Below are positions 39,921-48,670 of a DNA stretch of 64,000 nucleotides, piece by piece (the stretch's first letter is position 1; the number at the start of each line of letters is the position of its first letter). Source of the DNA: Stomorhina lunata (lineage: Eukaryota > Arthropoda > Insecta > Diptera > Rhiniidae); the NCBI GenBank assembly GCA_933228675.1, contig OW121744.1, positions 22,519,536-22,583,535 of the forward strand, written 5' to 3'. A program made the position numbers and the translations under genes. The notes beneath the pieces were generated by a model, which was not told the DNA's origin, ran no database searches, and saw only the letters and a list, made by a program, of their open reading frames with translations.

Positions 39921-40236
39921 TAAAAAGGTTTATCAAAATTTGGGACATCAAACATTTAATTAAAAAGTTTTACTGTAGTGTATTGCACTAAGAATCCCAA
40001 TTTATTACAATTATTTATTATTGTAATAAATAGTTTTTTGATAAAACCAAAAAATGTTGGTGGGGAAACCTTTCCTCGACGCGTTTCGATGGTTGGTTAG
40101 ACCATCTCATCAGGAGGATTATCCCTAATTCTAGACAGAGCGAAAACCCTACATTATGTATAATTTGAGGGACTGAATAAATACGAATTATTATTATTGT
40201 GTCCAACAAATATCAACATAAAGCTAAGATTATCAT
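39921..40236 (-). mobile_element. Non-satellite insert carrying a hammerhead motif, copy 1
   Basis: About 315 bp of non-satellite sequence in a satellite unit. Both sides carry the same satellite segment, about 33 bp, CTATAGAAAAATTTTTGATA onward (left about 39888-39920, right about 40237-40272), while the insert-free unit at about 39000-39040 has this segment once. That is the pattern of an insertion with a long target duplication, though recombination between monomers could also give it. Inside are an inverted repeat TTTATTACAAT/ATTGTAATAAA (about 39999-40029) and, on the minus strand, a hammerhead ribozyme motif. Penelope-like elements and retrozymes are known carriers of such motifs. I see no coding sequence, so a fragment or non-autonomous form is my inference. 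Confidence 0.6.
40073..40118 (-). ncRNA. Hammerhead ribozyme motif, intact copy
   Basis: On the minus strand the order is TCCTC, CTGATGA, GATGGT-loop-ACCATC, GAAA, CGC, GTC, GAGGA. This matches the hammerhead self-cleaving ribozyme: core CUGAUGA and GAAA boxes; stem II of six pairs with a 7-nt loop; a minimal stem III of two pairs (AC with GU) around GC; cleavage expected after GUC; and stem I of five perfect pairs (UCCUC with GAGGA). Beyond stem I, GGGA and UCCC could pair after an internal loop. All invariant core bases I can check are present. A very short stem III is typical of hammerheads in Penelope-like elements and retrozymes, which are often most active as dimers. Activity is not shown by sequence. 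Confidence 0.85.
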
Positions 40237-40981
40237 TTCTATAGAAAAATTTTTGATAAACAAATTTTCTATTGAAAAATTTTTGATAAAAAATTTTCTA
40301 TAGACAAATTTTCTATAAAAAAAATTTTAATAAAAAAATTTTCTATAGAAAGATTTTTGATAAAAAATTTTCTATAGATAAATTTTTGATAAAACCAATA
40401 GAAAAATTTTCTATAGGCAAATTTTTGATAAACAAATTTCTTATCGGAAAATGTTTGATAAAAAATTTTTCTATTTTCTATAGACAAATTTTTGATAAAC
40501 AAATGTTCTATTGAAAAATTTTTGGTAAAAAATTTTCTATAGACAAATTTTTGATAAAAAAATTTTCAATCGACAAATTTTCTATTAAAAAATTGTTAAT
40601 AAAAAAATTTTCTATAGAAAAATATTTGATAAAACAAATATAAAAAATTTTCTATAGACAAATTTTTGATAAACAAATTTTCTATTGAAAAATTTTTAAT
40701 AAAAAACTTTTCTATAGAAAAATTTTGGATAAAAAAAATAGAAAAATTTTCTATCGACAAATTTTTGACAACCAAAAATTTTCTATAGAAATATTTTTGA
40801 TAAAAAAATTTTCTATAGAAAAATTTTTGATAAAAAAATTTTCTATAGAAAAATTTTTGATAAAACAAATAGAAAAATTTTCTATAGAAAAATTTTTGAT
40901 AAAAAAATTTTCTATAGAAAAATTTTTGATAAAACAAATAGAAAAATTTTCTATAGAAAAATTTTTGATAAACAAATTTTC

Positions 40982-41297
40982 TAAAAAGGTTTATCAAAAT
41001 TTGGGACATCAAACATTTAATTAAAAAGTTTTACTGTAGTGTATTGCACTAAGAATCCCAATTTATTACAATTATTTATTATTGTAATAAATAGTTTTTT
41101 GATAGAACCAAAAAATGTTGGTGGCGAAACTTTTCCTCGACGCGTTTCGATGGTTGGTTAGACCATCTCATCAGGATGATTATCCCTAATTCTAGACAGA
41201 GCGAAAACCTCACATTATGTATAATTTGAGGGACTGAATAAATACGAATTATTATTATTGTATCCAACAAATATCAACATAAAGCTAAGATTATCAT
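40982..41297 (-). mobile_element. Non-satellite insert carrying a hammerhead motif, copy 2
   Basis: Nearly identical to the insert at 39921-40236, displaced by 1,061 bp together with the satellite on both sides, so it arose by duplication of the whole unit and not by a second insertion. A few substitutions distinguish the copies, including one in hammerhead stem I. Confidence 0.6.
41134..41179 (-). ncRNA. Hammerhead ribozyme motif, copy with stem I mismatch
   Basis: Same layout as the copy 1,061 bp upstream. CTGATGA, the stem II arms, GAAA and GTC are all kept. The 5' arm of stem I reads TCATC instead of TCCTC, so its pairing with GAGGA has one A-G mismatch. Activity of this copy would be expected to be weaker, but that is inference. 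Confidence 0.8.
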
Positions 41298-41769
41298 TTC
41301 TATAGAAAAATTTTTGATAAACAAATTTTCTATTGAAAAATTTTTGATAAAAAATTTTCTATAGACAAATTTTCTATAAAAAAATTTTTAATAAAAAAAT
41401 TTTCTATAGAAAGATTTTTGATAAAAAATTTTCTATAGATAAATTTTTGATAAAACCAATAGAAAAAATTTTTGAAAAAAAAATTCTATAGCAAAATTTT
41501 TGATAAAAAAGTTTTCTACAGAAAATATTTCTATAGAAAAATTAAAAAAAAAATTTCTATACAAAAATTATAAAAAAAAAATTCTATAGAAAAATTAAAA
41601 AAAAAATATTCTATAGAAAATTTTTTGATAAATAAAATGTTCTATAGGAAAATTTTTGATAAAAAAAATTTTGATAAACAATATCTATAGAACAATTTTT
41701 AATAAAAAAAAATTTCTATAGAAAATTAGGTCTATTGAGGCTTGAGTTCTTTTTTAATTTTTCAAATTG

Positions 41770-42640
41770 TTAATTTGAAAATTTTTTATAGAAAAATTTT
41801 CGTTAAAAAAATTTTCAACAAAAAAAATTTTCTATAGAAAAATTTTCGTTAAAAAAAATTTTCTATAGAAAAATTTTCGTTAAAAAAAATTTTCTATAGA
41901 AAAATTTTCGTTAAAAAAAATTTTTCTATAGAAAAATTTTCGTTAAAAAAAATTTTTCTATAGAAAAATTTTCGTTAAAAAAAATTTTTCTATAGAAAAA
42001 TTTTCGTTAAAAAAAATTTTTCTATAGAAACATTTTCGTTAAAAAAAATTTTTCTATAGAAAAATTTTCGTTAAAAAAAATTTTTCTATAGAAAAATTTT
42101 TGTTAAAAAAAATTTTTCTATAGAAAAATTTTTGTTAAAAAAATTTTTCTATAGAAAAATTTTCGTTAAAAAAAATTTTTCTATAGAAAAATTTTCTTTA
42201 AAAAAAATTTTTCTATAGAAAAATTTTCGTTAAAAAAAATTTCTCTATAGAAAAATTTTCGTTAAAAAAAATTTTTCTATAGAAAAATTTTCGTTAAAAA
42301 AATTTTTCTATAGAAAAATTTTCGTTAAAAAAAATTTTTCTTTAGAAAAATTTTCGTTAAAAAAAATTTTTCTATAGAAAAATTTTTGTTAAAAAAAAAT
42401 TTTCTATAGAAAAATTTTTGTTAAAAAAAATTTTTCTATAGAAAAATTTTCGTTAAAAAAAATTTTTCTATAGAAAAATTTTCGTTAAAAAAAAATTTTC
42501 TATAGAAAAATTTTCGTTAAAAACAAATTTTCTATAGAAAAATTTTTGATAAAAAAAATTTTTCTATAGAAAAATTTTCGTTAAAAAAAAATTTTCTATA
42601 GAAAAATTTTTGATAAAAAAAATTTTTAGCGAAAAATTTC
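41770..42640 (+). repeat. 32-bp AT satellite array (CGTTAAA type)
   Basis: About 26 regular units with TTTTCGTTAAAAAAAA and TTTTTCTATAGAAAAA. The period is 32 (CG at 41941 and 41973), one base longer than the related array at 6950-9060 because of an extra A. Confidence 0.96.
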
Positions 42641-42981
42641 TATTGAAACTTAGATGCAAAGATTTAGAAAACTCTTTAATAAAAGTTAAATTTACTAATT
42701 TCATGTTTTTTTTTTCTTTTTTCAGATTATCAACATTGCAATTGGATATGGATAACAAAATTTTTTAAATAAGGTAAACCTCAAGACATAGAATACAAAA
42801 TTTATAAATTATATTCATGATTTGGTACTATTCCGATATAAACAACAAATATTAAACAAGTATTAGTTTTATGAACAGTAAAAATTTATTAGCGCTAAAT
42901 ATACAAAATATTACCAAATATATAAAATCATATATAATTAGTATTACAGAAATTATTTAGATTCTTATTGTGCAATAAAGA
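42641..42981. other. AT-rich spacer
   Basis: Non-satellite AT-rich sequence with no gene or repeat that I can identify. Confidence 0.5.
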
Positions 42982-43792
42982 AACAAGTAAGAAAGAGCTA
43001 TAGTCGGTCAAGCACGACCATACGGTACCCTTCACCAGTAAGGTCAAAGATGTTCTTTTTCCTCTACAAAGACAAATATTTGCTAAATTTTGCTTTCATA
43101 TAAACATTTTCTCAAAACTTATATACTTAAGCTGTTTCCGTCATTTGGACTTATATGAGAGCTAGAGTTAAATGTGGACCGAATATCTCTAAATTTATCA
43201 GATTGATTAAAGTTGTTATAAAAATTATGTATGCAAAAAATAAACTTAAAATTCCCATTATCTTCAGATTTACGAGCTTTTTAGTGATTTTTGTCTCATT
43301 TAGTGAGTTTTGACAGAAGAGTTTGTATGGGAGCTATGGTCAAATATGGACTGATTTCAACGACATTTGACACAGTGATTTAGTTTTACATAGGCATTAT
43401 TTGTTTGAAATTTCATGAAAAAGTATTTTTATTTGTGGCCAATATATCAATTCCGGGAAGTGGGACCTATGGGAGGTACCATAAATACTGAACTGATTTT
43501 GACGAATTTCAATAGCCATTGTCGTACTATCAAAAAATTGGTCTGTGCCTAATTTCATCAAATTATCATTAGAATTGTACTTTGATTACGTGGCTTACAT
43601 GGGGGTCCGTCCAGCCGTCCAGCCAGACGGACGGACGGACCCCCATCGACATCGCTAAATCGACTCAGAAAGTGATTCTAAGCCTATTGGTATACTAAAA
43701 GGTGGATCTAAGACAAATATTTCTATGCGTTACATACATCAGCACAAACTTATAATACCCTTTCCACCTATGGTGGTGAAGGGTATAATAAT
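42982..43792 (-). mobile_element. GTCY-type dispersed repeat (DINE-1/mini-me-like), copy A
   Basis: Bounded by AAGTAAGAAAGAGCTATAGTC at the left (20 of these bases recur inverted at 62484-62504) and a hairpin around CCACCTATGGTGG at about 43765-43777. A run of GTCC/GGAC tetranucleotides sits at 43604-43643, flanked by GGGGGTCC and GGACCCCC. It is homologous, inverted, to 60393-62504. Repeats with GTCY runs in flies are known as mini-me or DINE-1 (Helentron-related, non-autonomous). The class assignment rests on that resemblance only. No coding sequence. Confidence 0.65.
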
Positions 43793-43793
43793 G

Positions 43794-43801
43794 GTGTACA
43801 T
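43794..43801. repeat. Target-site duplication of the long-inverted-repeat element, left
   Basis: GTGTACAT, identical to 48663-48670, immediately outside the left terminus. Confidence 0.85.
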
Positions 43802-44513
43802 TAGAGCGTCTCGACTTATATGGGGAAAAAATAAAGTTCGGCGTACACCATCGAATATAAAGCATTGCTATGAGGTAGTTTCGAAAAATTTTTAAAAAAT
43901 TTTTTTCGTTGCACATTGGGTCGCCAAAATACATTTTTCGTTATATCTTCGGCATTTACAGTCGGATCTCGAAGTGTGATATATCGATGTTTTTGTCCCG
44001 AGGAGGCCAACATTTTTCTTTAATAGTCATTATTCTCAGGTATCCGGTTCTAGTATTTATCTATCAGACCCCTGTTCCTACCACCCTAATGTACCACCCT
44101 AATATCAGAAAATTAAAGCTCTTAAAAAATCGTTAAACTTTTACAAAGGAAGTTTTTCGATTTTTCAAACCGATCTATTACAAACAAGGAATTTCTTATT
44201 TTGCCGCACATAGGGATCGCCAAAATACATTTTTCATTATATCTTCGCCATTTACTGTCGGATCTTAAAGTGTAATATATCGATGTTTTTGTCTAACGAA
44301 GGCCAATGTTTTGCGATATTAATCATTGACCTTAAATACATTCTTCTACATAGTACCTACCCAAGATATCTGTATTTTTGAGGGCTCTCAAGTTCAATGT
44401 GGCCCATGCGTTGCTCACCAGTGACAGCCATTGCAGATTAATGTACTACATGAACAAAACGTTCAGTGTTTTGTTAAAGGCATCGATAAGCTGTGAAAAT
44501 AATTAAGTTTAGT
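43802..44513 (+). repeat. Left long terminal inverted repeat
   Basis: Pairs with the reverse complement of 47882-48662 along its whole length, ending at TAATTAAGTTTAGT. It lacks about 76 bp that the right arm has (right arm about 48013-48110), visible as a jump from CAAGATATCT to GTATTTTTGAGGGCTCTC. Short frames inside (43695-44136) are repeat sequence in several frames and not supported as genes. Confidence 0.9.
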
Positions 44514-44719
44514 TTTATAATCATTGACCTCAAGTACATTCTTCTAGTACTTTTTTTTTTGATAATAATCATTGATCTCAGATATCTGTTCTAGTATTTA
44601 TTTAAAATTATAAAAAAATATCATGTAAAAATTCACAGTGTAAATACCCAAACAGTCTCTTAGTTTGTCTTGCTATTCGTTTTATCCACGAAATAATTGC
44701 TTGAATTTCATCTGTATCT
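44514..44719. other. Internal sequence of the long-inverted-repeat element, left part
   Basis: Non-repeated AT-rich sequence up to the nested insertion. On the minus strand a short open stretch is present, with no recognisable domain. Confidence 0.5.
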
Positions 44720-44727
44720 GTATAACA
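44720..44727. repeat. Target-site duplication of the nested hAT element, left
   Basis: GTATAACA, identical to 47503-47510, immediately outside the terminus TAGGATTTGCA. Confidence 0.85.
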
Positions 44728-47502
44728 TAGGATTTGCAAAAAACCGTGAAAATGAGAAACCGCGGTTTCGGTTTTAAAACACCCAAAACTGGCCGGTTTC
44801 GGTTCGGTTTTCGGTTTTTTAAATAAAACTATTTCAGTTTAAATGTATAGGAAAATTTAGATAACTACATTAAAACATATTATAATCAGAGCTTCGAAAG
44901 GCTTAATTAAATATTAGCTTAATTCCTAGGAATTCAAAAATGATTCAACAATACCTTAAGTTTAATTCCCATAAAACAATTAAAAAAAATGTGTTGATTT
45001 TTAATTTATAGTGAATTGATTCACATGGGAATTTAAAATCAACTTGAATGAATAAAATGTTTCTTCATTCCTCTACTCCAATTTGAATTAACATTTTTTA
45101 TTCTTAATTAAAACCAGTCCAAATTGAATTAAAATATTTTTTGGTAATTCATTTTGTGCAAATCATTAGGGTAGATATAAACTAAAGTTACTTGATTTTA
45201 AATCAAAAACTTAAATTCTGACTTTTTCGAGGGAAAAGTTTTTTAAACTATTCCACTTATTGAATTAAAGTATATCAAACCAAAAAAACGAAAATTGAAA
45301 TTATTATATCAAGTATTATTATATCAAGTGCGATATACATTGTTTGTAAAAACCCTAGATATAAAATAGAACAAAATTTATCATAACCTATTAAAATATT
45401 CTTATGTTTTATCAGAAAGCATACACATTTAATAAAAGTATGCATGTATTCTTTAATGTTCGTTCAAAAAAACGGAACTACCCTAATGTGGCTATTTCAC
45501 CGCAAACTTGTGTATATTTTGCATTTATTTGTTGAATTTTTCCACAAAAATGTTATTTGTATATGCCCTACAGGTCTAAAAAACATTAGGTCTGTTTCTT
45601 TACTTTCTGGTTGAGTTCCTGCAAATGAGAGTAATTTAGAAGTTACTCTCCCAAATAGCAAAACTAACATAGAAGTACGGGAACACAAAACACCTAAATG
45701 TAAGTCCACAATTGATCTAACTTTAAAAATATCCAAAGAAATGTTTTTAAACCCGTTGAAAACATTTCAGTTCTTCTGTATTTTATTTTTTATAACAATT
45801 TTTCAGAATATTTGTTTGTTTTTTATTCATAAATATTTTTTTGAAAATTTAAAAAAAAAAAAAATTTTTCTGACAAAAACATGTAAATTATTGTAAGGAG
45901 AAAATTTTAGATTTTTTTCAAATTCGTTCTCAATTACAGTTTTTTTTAGTACAGGAACACTTAATTGTAATTTCTGATTAAAACTTGTACAATATTGTAC
46001 AGTATTGGGAGTTCTGGAACACAGCTATTAGTCCCTTAGCAGGAAGATATATTACATAGCTGAGATACATACACAATTATGATGGAATTAGAATAAAATT
46101 ACAAAATTCAGTACAATTAGAAAATGTAAATATACATATGTATGTATGTCGATAATGAATAAATCCCATTTTAATCATATGGCTTTTCATACATGTTTTT
46201 TAGACAAAGTGGACTTGGTTTTGTTAAAATCGAGATGGAAATCATCTCAGCTTAAAAACCCTTTTTTAACCCAATATCTTAAGAAAGAGTCATTTCTTTA
46301 TCCTCTAAAATGGGGACTTTTTTTCATGGGTATTAAATGATATTTAATCCCTAAGGACTTGTTTCGTTGAGATTTATTTTATTCCGCTCTTTTATAGGTA
46401 TTATATATTTTTGAACTGTAGGGTTCGTTTGAATACATTTATTTTTGTATGCCTTTACAAAATGATTTGTTTATAAAATTTTTAATTATTTTTGTATAAG
46501 ATTAAGAATTGAAATAATTTAAATTAAATCTAACTGATTTTAAATTCCCTAAGAATTAATTCTTAAAAGTTAAGGCTTATGACTTCATTCAGGTGAATGT
46601 ATTATGGGAATGATATAAACACTAAAATAAATTTGATTTTAAAATATGGAATTAGGAATTGAGCCTTTCGAACCTCTGATTATAATTTAATACTAAAATT
46701 CAGGAAAATAATTCAGGTTTTTTAAATATGAGGGATTTCTTAAATAAGTCTTGTTTTTTTTTTGGAGAAACTGCAGAGCCCCTTTAGCGTGAATAATATT
46801 TGCATCCGAGCGACAAATTGCTTCAATAGTAATTTTTACAAATAGCAACGATTTTAAAGAATTTACAATTTCAAAGTCGATAGAATGAAGCAAATCTAAG
46901 GTCGACAGCATTTCTAAACTCTCACGAATACTTTGTTTTAGAAGCAGAAATCTAAGAGTAATCTTAATTCACGATTATGATGCTTTTTAACGCTTGTTTG
47001 AAAAATATTATAACGAACTGACGAATTTTTGAAATACCGAACAGTTTTTCTTACAGCCTTTAGGTTTAAATGTATATGGGCAATCGGTTTTAAATGAGTC
47101 AAAGTTTCATCGTCGCCGTCTTCAAAATTAATTTTCAGATACAAATTTGATATTAGCTGCTGCTCCATCTATAGTGTCTAATGGTTTCTTGCGTTTGCTT
47201 GAAATTACACGTTCCTAAAATACGGCCCAGGTTATAAAATTTAGGTTCATATACCGTCTTCCCCTTACACCTGTCCATTCGTCCATTGTAAACACCTTTT
47301 GCTTGTTTCATTCTTCTACTTCATTAAATAGACAAATTGCGTGCAAATTTATGATAAGCTAATGTTATTTCTTAATAATATCAACAAAAAATTATGAAAA
47401 ATAAATAGCTAAAACCGCGGTTTTTTCTACGGTTTTCGGTTTCGGTTTTGAGGCATAAAAACCGAGGTTTCGGTTTCGGTTAAAACCGAACTGCAAACCC
47501 TA
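44728..47502 (-). mobile_element. Nested hAT transposon, about 2.8 kb, decayed
   Basis: Termini are TAGGATTTGCA at the left and, read inward on the minus strand, TAGGGTTTGCA at the right. They are flanked by the 8-bp direct repeat GTATAACA. Just inside both ends are clusters of CGGTTT/AAACCG motifs in both orientations (about 44760-44822 and 47408-47490), a layout expected for subterminal transposase-binding repeats. The inside carries broken hAT-type transposase sequence on the minus strand. The 8-bp duplication, the TAGGG terminus and the coding remnants agree on the hAT superfamily. Confidence 0.85.
45497..47286 (-). pseudogene. hAT-family transposase remnant
   Basis: Broken minus-strand reading frames fit a hAT transposase in N-to-C order. 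At 47286 downward there is DEWTGVRGRRYMNLNF, like the D-W-T-S segment with the first catalytic aspartate, closed by a stop after WAVF. At 47168-46938 there is AHIHLNLKAVRKTVRYFKNS, like the C-x-x-H-x-L-N-L segment, ending LRLLLDFCF. From about 46950 to 46693, in another frame, there is LLHSIDFEIVNSL and then VKITIEAICRSDANIIHAKG, matching the conserved helix with R-x-D-A. At 45736-45497 a frame with LLFG, AGTQ, SKETDLMFF and FLWKNS lies where the C-terminal dimerisation domain would be, but this part is weak. Frameshifts and stops separate the blocks, so no active enzyme is encoded. Family assignment comes from memory of the family pattern, not a search. Confidence 0.7.
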
Positions 47503-47510
47503 GTATAACA
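47503..47510. repeat. Target-site duplication of the nested hAT element, right
   Basis: GTATAACA, the partner of 44720-44727. Confidence 0.85.
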
Positions 47511-47881
47511 TTTAATCGTGTTGTGTCTATTTTGATTATAAACTATTAAACATTAATTCAAATAAACAACAGCCTCCCAAACTCTCCGCTTTTATTTTAT
47601 CCGCCATTCTGGTTATTGTTAAATCCAACCTCAAGCAATTCCAATAGATGATGTATCTTGGGTTCATCAATTGCCGGACGACGTTCAACAAATGCTTCGT
47701 CTGCCCATAGAAAATATCGTTTACTTTTTTCACCCGGTCCACAATTTCAGAATTTTTTTGACTGAGCCGCCATGCTTGCAATTCTTAATGCAAGAACTGC
47801 TGGAAGCATTACAGTTTTCCAAAGATGTAATCGAAATACCAGGTAACATAAGGAAAATATTTTCTGTTGATGGTTTTATTT
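47511..47881 (+). other. Internal sequence of the long-inverted-repeat element with an open stretch
   Basis: More even base composition than the surroundings. A plus-strand frame is open from about 47640 to 47886 (for example WVHQLPDDVQQMLRLP, then FLTEPPCLQFLMQELLEALQ). It contains a donor-like CCAG/GTAACAT near 47839-47849 and is followed by an acceptor-like TTATTTTCACAG at 47892-47903 in the right inverted repeat. I do not recognise the peptide. It could be a last trace of this element's own transposase or a captured exon. A minus-strand frame at 47536-47781 overlaps it and is the less likely one. Confidence 0.4.
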
Positions 47882-48662
47882 ACTAAACTTAATTATTTTC
47901 ACAGCTTATCGATGCCTTTAACAAAACACTGAACGTTTTGTTCATGTAGTACATTAATCTGCCATGGCTGTCACTGGTGAGCAACGCATGGGCCACATTT
48001 TTTCAGAACTTGAGAGCCCTCAAAAATACAGCAAACTTGAGTCTTTTCAAAACATAATTGATTAAAAGATTTTAAATGTTTATAATTCTTGTTGTATGAG
48101 TTAAGATATCTTGGGTAGGTACTATGTAGAAGAATGTATTTAAGATCAATGATTAATATCGCAAAACATTGGCCTTCGTTAGACAAAAACATCGATATAT
48201 TACACTTTAAAATCCGACAGTAAATGGCGAAGATATAACGAAAAATGTATTTTGGCTATCCCTATGTGCGCCAAAATAAGAAATTCCTTGTTTGTAATAG
48301 ATCGGTTTGAAAAATCGAAAAACTTCCTTTGTAAAAGTTTAACGATTTTTTAAGAGCTTTAATTTTCTGATATTAGGGTGGTACATTAGGGTGGTAGGAA
48401 CAAGGGTCTGATAGATAAATACTAGAACCGGATACCTGAGAATAATGACTATTAAAGAAAAATGTTGGCCTCCTCGAGACAAAAACATCTATATATTACA
48501 CTTCGAGATCCGACTGTAAGTGCCGAAGATATAACGAAAAATGTATTTTGGCGACCCCAATGTGCAACGAAAAAAATTAAAAAAAAAATTTTCGAAACTA
48601 CCTTATAGCAATGCTTTATATTCGATGGTGTACGGCGAACTTTATTTTTTCGAGACGCCCTA
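47882..48662 (-). repeat. Right long terminal inverted repeat
   Basis: Reverse complement of 43802-44513, with an extra segment of about 76 bp around 48013-48110. Ends TCGAGACGCCCTA next to the target duplication. Frames at 47971-48192 and 48452-48670 are repeat-derived. Confidence 0.9.
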
Positions 48663-48670
48663 GTGTACAT
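48663..48670. repeat. Target-site duplication of the long-inverted-repeat element, right
   Basis: GTGTACAT, the partner of 43794-43801. Confidence 0.85.

Larger units (their letters stand above)
38365..41735 (+). repeat. 30-bp satellite with 1,061-bp higher-order repeat
   Basis: Units of the GATAAA type, with many ACAAATTTTTGATAAACAAA variants. Blocks repeat: a first unit at about 38500-39420, a second at 39420-40460 and a third at 40460-41520. The second and third match at an exact 1,061-bp offset (39920 and 40981; 40073 and 41134) and each carries a non-satellite insert of about 315 bp. The first lacks the insert. Overlapping frames of 60-140 codons on both strands are satellite translation, not genes. 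Confidence 0.92.
43802..48662. mobile_element. DNA transposon with long inverted repeats, hAT-like, with a nested element
   Basis: The two ends are inverted repeats of 712 bp (43802-44513) and 781 bp (47882-48662) starting TAGAGCGTCTCGA and TAGGGCGTCTCGA. Both are flanked by the 8-bp direct repeat GTGTACAT (43794-43801 and 48663-48670). An 8-bp duplication fitting nTnnnnAn and a TAGRG terminus point to the hAT superfamily. P/Galileo elements also give 7-8-bp duplications and may have long inverted repeats, so they are the alternative. A second element occupies 44728-47502. Without it and one 8-bp target copy, this element is about 2.1 kb with about 580 bp of internal sequence. It has no transposase of its own that I recognise and is probably non-autonomous. 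Confidence 0.85.

Noticed and set aside
44728..47502. Calling the inner element the outer element's own transposase gene
   Set aside because: The inner segment has its own termini and its own 8-bp target duplication, so it is a separate later insertion.
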